Part shown: positions 16,775-25,291 of the stretch, in pieces
How positions within the stretch are numbered: position 1 is the first letter of the stretch
Layout: every line of letters starts with the position of its first letter
From: an uncultured Pseudomonadota bacterium
Lineage (GTDB): Bacteria > Myxococcota_A > UBA796 > CAJQPC01
NCBI GenBank assembly: GCA_913060515.1
Contig: CAJXRZ010000052.1
Coordinates: 1 to 40,752, forward strand
Length of the DNA stretch: 40,752 nt
Reading direction: 5' to 3'
Notes under the pieces: model-generated
Seen by the model: only the letters and a program-made list of their open reading frames with translations
Databases searched by the model: none
Told to the model about the DNA's origin: nothing
Made by a program: the position numbers and the translations under genes

Positions 16775-18784
16775 TCACTCCAGCAGCCGCTCGACCCGCT
16801 CCCCCAGCGCTTCTTTCTGCGCACCCAACAGACCGGCACCCAAAACCTGCAAGGCCTCCGCCTGAGCCTGGTCCCAGCCAGCATCCGGGGCCTGACGGTG
16901 AAGCACCGCGCACGCCAGAGCTTGGTCCGGACAGCGCCTCCGAGCGAGCGCTTCAACCAATGCGCGCTCACTCTTCAAGCCGTGGTGCAGCGCGACCAAG
17001 GCACCCAGCTCACGGTTGCGACGGGCTCGGGCACTCTTCCAAGGCACCCGGTCCAGGATCTCTTGCGCCAGCTCGGCATCCCGTCCCCAGAGCGCCAACT
17101 CCAAGGCACCCTGCGTGGCGATGGCCTGCTCCCCGGCATCCAGAGCGGCGTCCAGAGCGTCCTGGGCCAACTCCACCTTGCCCTGCCCGCCCTCGACCAA
17201 CGCGCACTGGTGGTTGAGCTTGGAGATCAGCTCTCGCCGAATGTTGCCGGCCTCGCGGTGGGCGACGTGGGCCCGCTCGGACCACGAAGCGCTCTCCTCC
17301 CATCGACCACAGACCCGCTCAAGCTCTGCACGCATGTCCAGGGCCAGGCCCACCACGCGGACACTGCCCAATGCCACAGCAGCGTCCATGGCCACCTTGG
17401 CGCCAATCCGGGCCTCGCCCAGCTGCCCGTCGGAGAGCAGAGACTCCACACGGTTGGCCAAGCAGACGGCAGCCATCAGTGGCAGGTCCACCTGATCTGC
17501 GAGCTGCGCGGCCTCTGCGAAGCGCTTGGCGGACAAGGCGTACTGGCCAAGGCGATGCAGGTCGCCGCCTAAGTTGTTCAAGGCCCGGGCGGCGACATCG
17601 AGCGCTTTGGCCTCGCGCGCGAGACGCAGTGCTTCGCGGTGGTGGGCGATGGACCCTTCCAGGTCGCCGGACAGCCCGTGCAAGGCACCAAGACCCATAT
17701 GAGCCAGACGGTGATCTGCCGGTCCACCTTGATCCAGCGTGGCTTGGAAATGAGGCCGAGCATCTTCCAGTCGTCCGGCCAGCAGCATGCCCTGACCCAG
17801 CAAAATGTGGGCGCGCACAATCAAGGTCTTCAAGCCGTGAGAGCGGGCGGTCTCCAGGGCATCCTGAGCAGCGAACAAGCCGTCCTCGAGCTCACCTGCA
17901 CGCAGCTGCTGGCGCACCCGGGCCAAGGCGCCAAAGCCCACGATCTCCGGATCCTGGGTGCGAAGACCCAAGCCCTCCAAAAAGACCACGGCCTCCTCGG
18001 CCTGGGTGCTTCGGGCCGCACCTGAGCCTCCCTCCCACGCCAAGGCCAAACGCAGCTTCAAAGCCGGATCCCTGGCGGCCGCTGCGGCCCTGCCCAGCTC
18101 CCCGGCTTGCTCCAGCGCCAAGGCTCCCTGGTTGAAGTCTCCAGCCTCAATGAAGAGCGCTGCAGCCTGCAGGGGGTCGCTTCTCTGCCAGACCCGAGCG
18201 ATCTGGGTGCGCAAGGCGTCCTGCTGAAGCTTGGGCAAATCGGGGGAGCTGGGCAGTCCTTCGGCCAACAGATCCTGCATCTGGCCCGGTCCGCAGCCCA
18301 AGACCCCCGCCAACACCGAAATCGGCGCCGTGGACAGGCCCAAGAGCTGCCCCAGTCGCTCACGGAGCGTCCCTTGTGCCCGCTGCTCCAAGGCCCCTTG
18401 AACTTGGGTGCTGTACGAGGCGATCAAGTCGTCGATCGCCAGAGTCGTGCCGCGAAGCTCGGCACAGAGCGTACCTCGGATGGGCACATCTTGGCCTGCC
18501 ATGAGCGCTTGCACGTCGGTCTCGGCGAACAGGCGAACATGCTGGTCGCCAACCTCCAGCCAGTGCTCCGCACCGGGCAGCGCCTTGAGCTGGTAGAGGG
18601 CCTGCCGCAGGTTTCGCAGCTTTCCCGGTCCCCAGAGCAGCTCGGCGAGCTCCTCCCGCAAGACGGGCCGCCCGCGCAGCGCCAACACCACGACCAGGCA
18701 CAGGCCCTTGCGCGAGCTGGGGCGCAGGTCCGCGCCCTTGAAGGAGAGCTGAACGGGTCCCAACATGGAGACAGAGAGAGCCAT
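16775..18784 (-). CDS. SARP-like winged-helix regulator with tetratricopeptide repeats
   Basis: A 669-residue cytosolic protein. Residues 1-95 match the OmpR/SARP-type DNA-binding domain: MLGPVQLSFKG, then SRKGLCLVVVLALRGRPVLREELAELLW and LRNLRQALYQLK, the familiar pattern of AfsR/LuxR-like large regulators. From about residue 200 to the end the protein is helical and Ala/Leu-rich. TPR-like pairs include ALNNLGGDLHRLGQYALSAKRFAEAA. There is no Walker ATPase domain between them, unlike AfsR. A transcription factor sensing a partner through TPRs is the likely role; the targets are unknown. Its stop is five bases before the next gene. A strong stem-loop lies upstream, between it and the beta-helix lipoprotein. 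Confidence 0.78.
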   Translation of the reverse strand: MALSVSMLGPVQLSFKGADLRPSSRKGLCLVVVLALRGRPVLREELAELLWGPGKLRNLRQALYQLKALPGAEHWLEVGDQHVRLFAETDVQALMAGQDVPIRGTLCAELRGTTLAIDDLIASYSTQVQGALEQRAQGTLRERLGQLLGLSTAPISVLAGVLGCGPGQMQDLLAEGLPSSPDLPKLQQDALRTQIARVWQRSDPLQAAALFIEAGDFNQGALALEQAGELGRAAAAARDPALKLRLALAWEGGSGAARSTQAEEAVVFLEGLGLRTQDPEIVGFGALARVRQQLRAGELEDGLFAAQDALETARSHGLKTLIVRAHILLGQGMLLAGRLEDARPHFQATLDQGGPADHRLAHMGLGALHGLSGDLEGSIAHHREALRLAREAKALDVAARALNNLGGDLHRLGQYALSAKRFAEAAQLADQVDLPLMAAVCLANRVESLLSDGQLGEARIGAKVAMDAAVALGSVRVVGLALDMRAELERVCGRWEESASWSERAHVAHREAGNIRRELISKLNHQCALVEGGQGKVELAQDALDAALDAGEQAIATQGALELALWGRDAELAQEILDRVPWKSARARRNRELGALVALHHGLKSERALVEALARRRCPDQALACAVLHRQAPDAGWDQAQAEALQVLGAGLLGAQKEALGERVERLLE

Positions 18785-18813
18785 ACCCGATGGCTATCCC
18801 ACCGGGCAGGGAT

Positions 18814-18846
18814 GGGGCAGCCCGAGCGCGTGCACCGGGCTGCTCC
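18814..18846 (-). terminator. Stem-loop after the beta-helix lipoprotein gene
   Basis: Arms GGGGCAGCCCG and CGGGCTGCTCC form 11 pairs with one G-U wobble around an 11-base loop. It lies 10 bases beyond the stop of the gene ending at 18856 and 30 bases before the next start. No T run follows in either direction. Its position fits transcript termination or partial read-through control between the two genes. Confidence 0.5.
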
Positions 18847-18855
18847 GTCACGCTT

Positions 18856-20037
18856 TCAGTCGTCCCGCTGGTCGACCAGATCCCCTCCAGCGTTGCCCGA
18901 GTAGGTGACGTTGTCGCTCACCAAGGTCACCGAGTCTGCGATGTAGTTGTCCAGCACGATGCCGGCGTCTGCGCTGTTGTTGATCTCAACGTCCTGGAGG
19001 CTCAAGTAAGCGGTGTAGAAGCCCACGGTCAGGTTGGCCTTGGTGGGCTCATAGGTGTGCTCCACGCCGCCGCCGTTCTCGATGCGCACGTGCTCCATGC
19101 GGTTGGCTGGGCTGGAGCTACCGACAAAGACACCGCCCCACGCGCCAGGCTGCTCCAGCCGGCCCCGCAGCACGACCGGCGCGTCCGCGGTGCCGATGAA
19201 CTCCGCGGTGTAGTTCTCGCCGGCCGCGTAGACCAGGAGGCTGTTTCCGGCTCGAAAACGGATCTCTGTGCCGGCCTCTACGCGGAAGTCGGCCCAAAGC
19301 GGCAAGTCGCTCTCCATCAAGATGGGCAGGGGGGCGCCGGCCCAGACCGCGTCCTTCTCCAGCCGGCCCGTGTAGGCGGCGATGGTGGGCTCACCCACCT
19401 CGGAGCTCTCAAAGTCCACCCAGTTCAGGGACTCCATGTGGTCCGCGTCCAGCCGCACGGGGTGCTTGGCGATGTCGGTGAAGCGCAGTCCCGGGCCATA
19501 GGAGCCGACAAAGCCGCTGTTGTCCGCCAGGATGCTCAAGCCCTCGCCGCCGCTGTGCTCAATGCTCAGGTTGGAGGCCTTCAAGTAGCCCTCACCCCAG
19601 ACCACCAAGGCGCTGGGCTGGTCCTGGTAGATCATCGTCTGGGTGCCCGCGCTGGAGATCACGACGTGCTCGAAGACGTTGTCTTGGTTGGCCGAGTAGT
19701 TTTGAATGCCTTGCCAGGTCGGGGTCTGGGCGGAGCCCTGCAAGACGATGGGGAGCTCGGCGGTGCCCACCGCGTTCAGGGAGCCGTCATAGGCGATGGC
19801 GACCGCTTGGCCATCGTTCATCTCTACGGTCACGCCCGGCTCCAAGACCACGCTCACACCATTGAGCCACCAGCTGGAGCAGCCCTCCTCAAAGACGTAG
19901 TCCACGCCATCTCCCAAGTCGGGGTAGACCTCGTCTTCCTGGGGCTCACAGGTGATGACGTCGGCCGTAGCGGTGCCGTCCCCCAAGCATGCAACCAGGG
20001 GAAGGAGCAGAAAGGGAATGGGGAGCAATTGGCGCAT
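18856..20037 (-). CDS. Lipoprotein, probable right-handed beta-helix
   Basis: A 393-residue exported lipoprotein. The start at 20037 has AAGAGG upstream and a regular lipoprotein signal (LVAC lipobox, Cys17). The mature protein is acidic and contains many short strands with recurring patterns such as VVLEPGVTVEM, LPIVLQGSAQ, ADAPVVLRGRLEQPGAWGGVFVGSSS and MEHVRIENGGG. These are typical of parallel beta-helix surface proteins of the DUF1565/NosD-like kind. No catalytic residues are evident. It is divergent from the NAD-salvage operon across a 163-base gap. Confidence 0.78.
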   Translation of the reverse strand: MRQLLPIPFLLLPLVACLGDGTATADVITCEPQEDEVYPDLGDGVDYVFEEGCSSWWLNGVSVVLEPGVTVEMNDGQAVAIAYDGSLNAVGTAELPIVLQGSAQTPTWQGIQNYSANQDNVFEHVVISSAGTQTMIYQDQPSALVVWGEGYLKASNLSIEHSGGEGLSILADNSGFVGSYGPGLRFTDIAKHPVRLDADHMESLNWVDFESSEVGEPTIAAYTGRLEKDAVWAGAPLPILMESDLPLWADFRVEAGTEIRFRAGNSLLVYAAGENYTAEFIGTADAPVVLRGRLEQPGAWGGVFVGSSSPANRMEHVRIENGGGVEHTYEPTKANLTVGFYTAYLSLQDVEINNSADAGIVLDNYIADSVTLVSDNVTYSGNAGGDLVDQRDD

Positions 20038-20103
20038 GGTGGACCTCTTGGGTGGGATGGAGCTTGCGTCTGGATCCCTTGTCACCGGCCCCCGTCATCG
20101 CAG

Positions 20104-20121
20104 CGTCAAAGTGCGTTGACG
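20104..20121 (+). promoter_or_regulatory. Palindrome, candidate NrtR operator in front of pncB
   Basis: Perfect 6-base arms CGTCAA and TTGACG are separated by six bases, 80 bases before the pncB start. The heptamer TCAAAGT (20106-20112) recurs inverted as ACTTTGA at 20138-20144. Because the operon encodes an NrtR-type repressor, autoregulation at this site is the natural inference. Nothing in the sequence alone proves the protein that binds. Confidence 0.45.
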
Positions 20122-20145
20122 GGGAGCGAGACAAGCAACTTTGAT
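20116..20145 (+). promoter_or_regulatory. Possible sigma-70-type promoter for the NAD-salvage operon
   Basis: TTGACG (20116-20121, five of six to the -35 consensus) is followed after 18 bases by TTTGAT (20140-20145, four of six to -10). The -35 coincides with the right arm of the palindrome, so a repressor there would block polymerase. This is a weak match in an otherwise GC-rich gap. Confidence 0.3.
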
Positions 20146-20200
20146 GCACAACGCAACAAAGCATTGGCGCTCGGCGTATGATGGGTGAACTGGAGCCAAC

Positions 20201-21733
20201 ATGACCTCGCTTGCGGACACGCTCTCTTTGGATTCTGCCCGGCCGGCGCTCTGGACAGACCGCTACAAACTCCTGATGGCGGAGGCTGGCTTTCCTCTTC
20301 GAGAAGAGTCCTTTGTGCTCTCTTTTCGGCGCGGCGGCCCCTTCTATGTGCCCATGGATCTGAAGGCCTGGATCCACAGCCTGCGCCCCGCTCCTCCCAG
20401 CGTAGAAGACCTGCAGTGGGTGGCCGAGTCCAACGGTCTGAACTTGGGTCAGGGATACCGCCACGCCCTGCGAGAGGGGGAGATCCAAGTGGACTGTTTG
20501 CCCCAAGGAGCCTGGTTTCGGGACCAAGAGCCCATCGCCGTGGTCACCGGCCCATCTGCCTTGGTCTCCACGATGGAGGCCACTGTGATCGGCGAGACCG
20601 CCTTTAGAATCCAGGTGGCGACGCTGGCCAAGAAGCACCAACTGGGCCTGCTCTCTGCGGCCGAGTTGAGGGCACGTCTGGAACGGGTCACCTGCCCACA
20701 AGAGGCGGAGATCGTGGGCCAAACGCTGGACCAGGTGGGCGTGGCCCGCTTCGAGATTCGGATCGAGACAAAGGCCTTCCAAGCCCACGTGCGCAGCCGC
20801 TGCACGGAGATTCTGACCTTGCTCAATGGAGAGAGCGCCCGCATCGCCGAGGGCGGACTGCGCTCGGCCACCTGCCCTCAGAACCACACCTTGGCTGTTC
20901 AGGCCGCACAGGAAGCTGGCTGGATGGCCACCTCCAACGTGTGGCTGGCCAAGGAGCTGGGCATGAAGGCGGTGGGCACCACAGGCCATGAGCACACCCA
21001 GCGCCACGGCTCGGACCTGGCCGCCTTCGAGGCCGCAACCGACCGTGTCCCCGGCAACGTGACCCTGCTCTTGGACACCTACAGCACCCGCCACTCGGGC
21101 ATCCCCCGCGCCATCCAAGTGATGAAGCGCTGGCAACCCCGCCTGCTCTCGGCCCGTCCGGACTGCGAGCCCACCCAAGAGGGCGACGTGCACATGATGC
21201 TGGCCAGCCTGAAAGAAGCTGGCCTGGACGGGGGCATCTCTCTGAGCGGCGGCTTTGACGCCGAACGCACTGCGCGATTCGAGGACATTCGACGTTTTCA
21301 CGACTGGCCTGCCGAGCGCTTCTCCTACTTGTACGGTGGCTTTGCAGTGAAGTCCCAGCTTCCGCTGCCCACCCGCTCCAAGGCCAGCGCGGTCTTCAAG
21401 GTCTGCCGCAGCGCCGGCCGGCCCACCATGAAGTTCAGCGACGGTGCCGACGGGCGCCCCGGTCCCAAGTCCAGCAAGCCGGGCCATCCGGTGGTCTTCC
21501 GCCTCAGCGACCCGCTCCTGCCCGGCCCCATCGGCTTGATCGGTCAAGACGGGGAGAGCCCTCCACCGGGCTACCTGCGCTTGTGTGCCGAGACCGAGGC
21601 CCCAGCCATGGCCGCCGCACACCTGGGCAAGCTGGACGGCGCCAGCCCCAACAGCCCGAGCACCACAGCCCTGGTCGCCCGCTGCACCCGTGAGCGACAG
21701 GCCGCCATGACCCTGAATCCTGGGAGCAAGTGA
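20201..21733 (+). CDS. pncB: Nicotinate phosphoribosyltransferase
   Basis: A 510-residue enzyme forming nicotinate mononucleotide from nicotinate and PRPP, the Preiss-Handler step of NAD salvage. The N-terminal LWTDRYKLLMAEA (the family's T-D-x-Y-x-x-x-M motif), SFVLSFRRGGPF and the later VGTTGHEHTQRHGSD (with the catalytic-type His) and LLLDTYSTR motifs are diagnostic. LDGGISLSGGFD is the phosphate-binding region near the end of the barrel. It is somewhat longer than many homologues, by a Pro/Ser-rich C-terminal tail. The Shine-Dalgarno GGAG lies six bases before the ATG. The stop overlaps the next gene by 4 bases. Confidence 0.92.
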   Translation: MTSLADTLSLDSARPALWTDRYKLLMAEAGFPLREESFVLSFRRGGPFYVPMDLKAWIHSLRPAPPSVEDLQWVAESNGLNLGQGYRHALREGEIQVDCLPQGAWFRDQEPIAVVTGPSALVSTMEATVIGETAFRIQVATLAKKHQLGLLSAAELRARLERVTCPQEAEIVGQTLDQVGVARFEIRIETKAFQAHVRSRCTEILTLLNGESARIAEGGLRSATCPQNHTLAVQAAQEAGWMATSNVWLAKELGMKAVGTTGHEHTQRHGSDLAAFEAATDRVPGNVTLLLDTYSTRHSGIPRAIQVMKRWQPRLLSARPDCEPTQEGDVHMMLASLKEAGLDGGISLSGGFDAERTARFEDIRRFHDWPAERFSYLYGGFAVKSQLPLPTRSKASAVFKVCRSAGRPTMKFSDGADGRPGPKSSKPGHPVVFRLSDPLLPGPIGLIGQDGESPPPGYLRLCAETEAPAMAAAHLGKLDGASPNSPSTTALVARCTRERQAAMTLNPGSK

Positions 21734-22812
21734 TGCGCTATCCCGAGTTCTTCCACCCCTTCGCCCAAGCCCCCCACCTGGGCGGCGCCCTGTACGCCAC
21801 CCGAGAAGAGGAGGTGGCCGCTCAAGCCCGCGCTTGGCGTGAGACCCACAAGCTGAAGCGCGCCGAGCAGGACGAACACCGCGTCCTGGTGCTGCCCATC
21901 GACGTGCAGGTGGGCTTCTGCATGGACCCCGAGACGGTGGCAGCAAACCTGCCCTGGACCCCAAAAGGCGGCGCCCTCTACGTGCCCGGATCCGCACAAG
22001 ACACCACGCGAGCCTGCAGGTTTATCCTGGACAACCTGGCGCGCATCACCACCATCGCGCCCTCCCTGGACACCCACCAGGTCTTTCAGATTTTCCACGC
22101 CGACTTCTGGGCCCACAGCGAGAGTGGCGCTCCACCGCCCCCCTTCACGGTCATGGCCTCAGCGACCGAGGCCAGTGAGGTTGTGGGCCATCACCCCGAC
22201 GGCAGCAGCGCTCCATACCGAGCCCGACGCTCCCCGGAGCTGGCCGCTGCCTACCCTGCCGCACTGGAAGAGGTGGGCGCCGCCCCACTGACCATCTGGC
22301 CCTACCACTGCCGCTTGGGCTCCACCCACCACGCCCTGATGCCCATCTTGAGCGAGGTCCAGCTCTTCCACAGCATCGCTCGGGACACGCCGGCGCGCTT
22401 CGACATGAAGGGCCAGCGCCCCTTGACCGAGAGCTACGGCGTGGTGGGGGACGAGGTGGCCCAGCTTCAGGGCGTCCCCGTCGGCGAGAAGGCGCGCCCC
22501 GGCTACATCGAGGCGCTGTTGGAGTACGAGCAGATCGTGGTCTTTGGTCAGGCCCTCTCCCACTGCGTGAAGGCCACCGTGGACCAGATCGCCGCGGCCT
22601 TCTCGGCCATCGACCCCGCCCTGCTCCAGCGCATCACCGTGCTCTCGGACTGCTGCAGTCCGGTCTCGCCCATCCCCGGCTTTGAAGGGGATCCTGAGAG
22701 CCCGTTGAACTTTCCCGCTGTGGGCCAGAAGGCCTTGGCCAAGTGGGCAGGGATGGGGATCGGCGTCCAGGCCAGCACGGATCCACTGCGCGTCCCGGTC
22801 CAAGCGGGATGA
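21730..22812 (+). CDS. pncA: Isochorismatase-family cysteine hydrolase, probable nicotinamidase
   Basis: A 360-residue cytosolic hydrolase. The family residues are visible: Asp58 in LPIDVQVGFC, metal-site Asp114 and His116 in LDTHQ with His123, WPYHC (190-194) and nucleophile Cys279 in VFGQALSHCVKAT, equivalent to the GLATDYCV of PncA. Nicotinamidase would supply nicotinate to the PncB encoded immediately upstream, and gene context makes that activity more likely than isochorismatase. It is much longer than typical PncA (about 200 residues). The excess lies in the first 50 residues and in inserts around 125-180 and 205-260. It overlaps pncB and nrtR by 4 bases each. Confidence 0.82.
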   Translation: MMRYPEFFHPFAQAPHLGGALYATREEEVAAQARAWRETHKLKRAEQDEHRVLVLPIDVQVGFCMDPETVAANLPWTPKGGALYVPGSAQDTTRACRFILDNLARITTIAPSLDTHQVFQIFHADFWAHSESGAPPPPFTVMASATEASEVVGHHPDGSSAPYRARRSPELAAAYPAALEEVGAAPLTIWPYHCRLGSTHHALMPILSEVQLFHSIARDTPARFDMKGQRPLTESYGVVGDEVAQLQGVPVGEKARPGYIEALLEYEQIVVFGQALSHCVKATVDQIAAAFSAIDPALLQRITVLSDCCSPVSPIPGFEGDPESPLNFPAVGQKALAKWAGMGIGVQASTDPLRVPVQAG

Positions 22813-23501
22813 TCTGGGACCACGCGCGGGCGGCGGTGGGGGTGGACCTGGTGCTGCTCAGCGTGCGGCAGAGCCGCTTGGAGGTGCTGCTTCAGGCCCG
22901 TGACAAGGCGCCGGAGGCGGGCAGCCTGGCCTTGGTGGGGGGACTGTTTCGGCCCCCGAGTCTGGCGCAGTGGCAAGCCTGGAGAGAAGGGGGCGCTTCC
23001 ACGGGCTGGGACCCTTCCCTACAACACGCCGCCCAACGCATCTGCAGAGAGCGCTGTGGCCTGCCGCGCAGCACCTGGATGGAGCAGCTCTACACCTTCG
23101 GCGAGCTGGACCGGGATCCCCGGGGGCCCGTGCTGAGCGTGGCTTGGTGGGTGCCCCTGCGTCCGGAGCAGAGGCTTGAGACCCCCGGTCGCTGCTTGCC
23201 CATTGGGGACCTGCCCAGCTTGGCCTTTGACCACGCAGAGATCGTGAACACGGCCGTAGGGCGCCTTCGCGGCAAGCTGAACTACGCTCCGCACTTGGCG
23301 GCCAAGTTCCTGCCGCCCACCTTCGCGGCCTCCGAGCTGCGGGGGGTCTTTGAGGCGGTGCATGGGGTGGTCCCCAACCGGGGCAGCTTCGGCCGGCTCC
23401 TGGATAAATGGGACTGGCTGGAGCCGGTGGGGAAGCGAGAGACGGGGGGCAGGCCGGCGCAGCTGTTTCGGGTGAAGGGAGCGCAGGCCCGCTCTCAGTA
23501 G
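22809..23501 (+). CDS. nrtR: NrtR-type Nudix-derived transcriptional repressor of NAD metabolism
   Basis: A 230-residue protein starting at the ATGA overlap with the hydrolase gene; a longer open frame is ignored. The N-terminal 150 residues have the Nudix fold, but the box is degenerate: RICRERCGL replaces RExxEExG, losing catalytic acids, as known for NrtR regulators that sense ADP-ribose instead of hydrolysing it. The C-terminal winged helix (about 165-225) shows the family pattern LPPTFAASELRGVFEAVHG, then NRGSFGRLLDKW and GRPAQLFRV. Encoded last in the pncB operon, it probably represses it through the palindrome upstream. Its stop overlaps a convergent gene by 7 bases. Confidence 0.85.
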   Translation: MIWDHARAAVGVDLVLLSVRQSRLEVLLQARDKAPEAGSLALVGGLFRPPSLAQWQAWREGGASTGWDPSLQHAAQRICRERCGLPRSTWMEQLYTFGELDRDPRGPVLSVAWWVPLRPEQRLETPGRCLPIGDLPSLAFDHAEIVNTAVGRLRGKLNYAPHLAAKFLPPTFAASELRGVFEAVHGVVPNRGSFGRLLDKWDWLEPVGKRETGGRPAQLFRVKGAQARSQ

Positions 23502-25051
23502 AACGTGCCCCTGTACGCGCCGTTCACGCCGTCGTTGCATGCCGCCAGGAAGCTGGCCAAGGCGGTCTCAAAGGCCGTCTTTGTAGCGGCCGCATCTCCA
23601 CCGTTGGCCTGGGCGTCTTCCCAGTCGTACCAAGCCTGGAGAAAGTCCTTGTAGGGACCCAGCTCGCCGGGGCTCTTGAGTTGGTGGCTGGCCGCAGACA
23701 GCTTTGCGTTGCTCTCAATCCCCAAACTGCCCCAAAGGGTCTTTCCTTCAGCGTCCAAAGTGGCGGCAAGGTCACCATTGCGCCCCACGTTCTCGGGACC
23801 GCCGTCACCGGTGGAGATGATGTGGGCTTTGATCCTGGTCATGTTCTTGGTGACCACAGGCAGAGCAGGCACAGGCTTTACAGCCGCGCTGGGCGCCGCA
23901 GAGACCGCCGTCTCATCATCATCAGTCGCCTTCTCCGGGTCTGCGGAGCGGACGGAGAGCGACTTGGGCAGCTTCCCTACCTCGACCGTGAAGTTGTCTG
24001 AGTCGTAGTTGACGGTCAGACCGGGGACCAGCATGCCCACAAGAATCTGCGCAGCAGCCTCGTCCTCAACCCGCCAGCTGTTGTGCTTGTCAGCGAAGAG
24101 CTCGGGGTTGTCGTAGCCAATCACGTATTCCATGGCCTTTAGAGCCAGCTTCTTGGCCCAGGCCTCGGCGCCATCGACAGGACAGGGGTTCTCCTCCATC
24201 CAGCCGACCATCAGACCCTCCCCCTTCTTGGGGTCGGCGATTCGATAGGCGATCTTCTCCGCGTGATCGACCAGAACCTTGTCGTACAGGTACTCCTGGT
24301 AGGCCGCCTTGAAGCCCTCTGTGCCATGGCGCTCAGCGGCCGGTACGGCCTTAAAGCGCGCACCCTCCGGGCTGTCCACAAAGGCGTCTTCGATCTCAGT
24401 GGTGTGCCCCGCGACGAAGGAATCTCTGCCGTAAGCCACCTTGTTGCCCATCTTGCTGATGTAGCCATTCTTGGCGGCCTGAACGCGCTTCTCTCGCATG
24501 TTGTCGTCTTTCCCAACGAAGGCGACCGCACCGGTGAAGCTCTGAGACTGCAGCAGAACCTCGGAGCCGGGGTGCCAGAACTTGACGGTCACTGAGCCAC
24601 CGCCGCCGCGGATCGAGGCGACGTGGTCGTCGTAGATGCCGCCGCCGATGTCCCCGAAGAAGACGGCCTGCAGGATGGCTTCGGCGTCCTTGCCGGTCCC
24701 CATGCTGTCCACTGCCATGCAGAACTTCTCCTCATCGCTCAGGCTCGCGCCGTCCTTGACGCTGCCATCCTCAAAGGACCGGATGCGATTGAGCACAGCC
24801 TTGGCCTCTGGATTGCCCCGGGCAAACTGCCGCATCATGTCTTCGTTGTAGCGGAAGACCAGATTTGTTGGTCGTGGTCCGCCTCCATCAGGTGGACCGT
24901 CCTTGCTCGCGGACTTGGCTTCGATAGACGGGCCAGCGGTCAATGCGTCCGCGGGCATCGCACTCTGCATGGAGCTGGACGAGAGGTGATCTGCCCCCTG
25001 CCCAAGCTGGCCGGTCAGGAAGGAAGCGCTTTTCTGTTGGGTATCGAGCAT
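23495..25051 (-). CDS. Orphan hypothetical protein (518 aa)
   Basis: I recognise no family. The start at 25051 has an AGGA element seven bases upstream. The first 60 residues are Ser/Gln/Ala-rich and disordered-looking, with no signal peptide. Residues about 70-350 look like a folded alpha/beta domain with features such as FCMAVDSMGTGKDAEAI, GGGIYDDHVAS and EYVIGYDNPELF. An Ala/Pro/Asp-rich linker near 370-400 precedes a C-terminal domain of about 110 residues. The sequence uses more Lys, Asn and AT-rich codons than its neighbours, which may indicate transfer. It stands alone, convergent with nrtR and divergent from the mini-protein trio. A secreted-effector or polymorphic-toxin type protein without a signal is possible, but nothing proves it. 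Confidence 0.7.
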   Translation of the reverse strand: MLDTQQKSASFLTGQLGQGADHLSSSSMQSAMPADALTAGPSIEAKSASKDGPPDGGGPRPTNLVFRYNEDMMRQFARGNPEAKAVLNRIRSFEDGSVKDGASLSDEEKFCMAVDSMGTGKDAEAILQAVFFGDIGGGIYDDHVASIRGGGGSVTVKFWHPGSEVLLQSQSFTGAVAFVGKDDNMREKRVQAAKNGYISKMGNKVAYGRDSFVAGHTTEIEDAFVDSPEGARFKAVPAAERHGTEGFKAAYQEYLYDKVLVDHAEKIAYRIADPKKGEGLMVGWMEENPCPVDGAEAWAKKLALKAMEYVIGYDNPELFADKHNSWRVEDEAAAQILVGMLVPGLTVNYDSDNFTVEVGKLPKSLSVRSADPEKATDDDETAVSAAPSAAVKPVPALPVVTKNMTRIKAHIISTGDGGPENVGRNGDLAATLDAEGKTLWGSLGIESNAKLSAASHQLKSPGELGPYKDFLQAWYDWEDAQANGGDAAATKTAFETALASFLAACNDGVNGAYRGTFY

Positions 25052-25291
25052 GCGGAGTCCTGAACAAGGGACCGACCCTGGCAGGTGCGCCCGGTCCCAA
25101 CCACCCCCCAGACTCATACATGCCCGGATCTCAGAGCATAGAGATCAGCGCCCCACGGCCAAGCCAAAGCAAGACAGCCTTGTCGCGATCCTGCGCACAG
25201 CCTGACTGCGTACTCAACATGAGATCCCCATCCTGTGGGCCTTCTCTGCCATTGGCACGCTCCCTGCTATGTTGTGGACAGGAGATGACCC
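25052..25291. other. 240-base divergent intergenic region
   Basis: It holds the upstream regions of the orphan gene (minus) and the zinc-ribbon mini-protein (plus). A TTGGCA at 25252-25257 resembles a -35 box but has no well-spaced -10. AGGAG at 25280-25284 is the Shine-Dalgarno for the start at 25292. I see no further gene or strong structure. Confidence 0.4.

Noticed and set aside
18790-20181. Plus-strand open frame (463 codons) antisense to the beta-helix lipoprotein
   Set aside because: No motif or Shine-Dalgarno; the minus frame has a lipoprotein signal and regular beta-helix patterns.
19946-21997. Minus-strand open frame of 683 codons across pncB
   Set aside because: pncB on the plus strand has diagnostic motifs; the antisense protein is low-complexity Gly/Arg/Ala.
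22809-23501. Reading the third NAD-operon gene as an active Nudix hydrolase
   Set aside because: The Nudix box lacks the RExxEE acids and a winged helix follows, which fits NrtR.
25252-25280. Promoter for the mini-protein trio at TTGGCA/TATGTT
   Set aside because: The spacing (11 bases) is wrong and the start point would fall in the Shine-Dalgarno.
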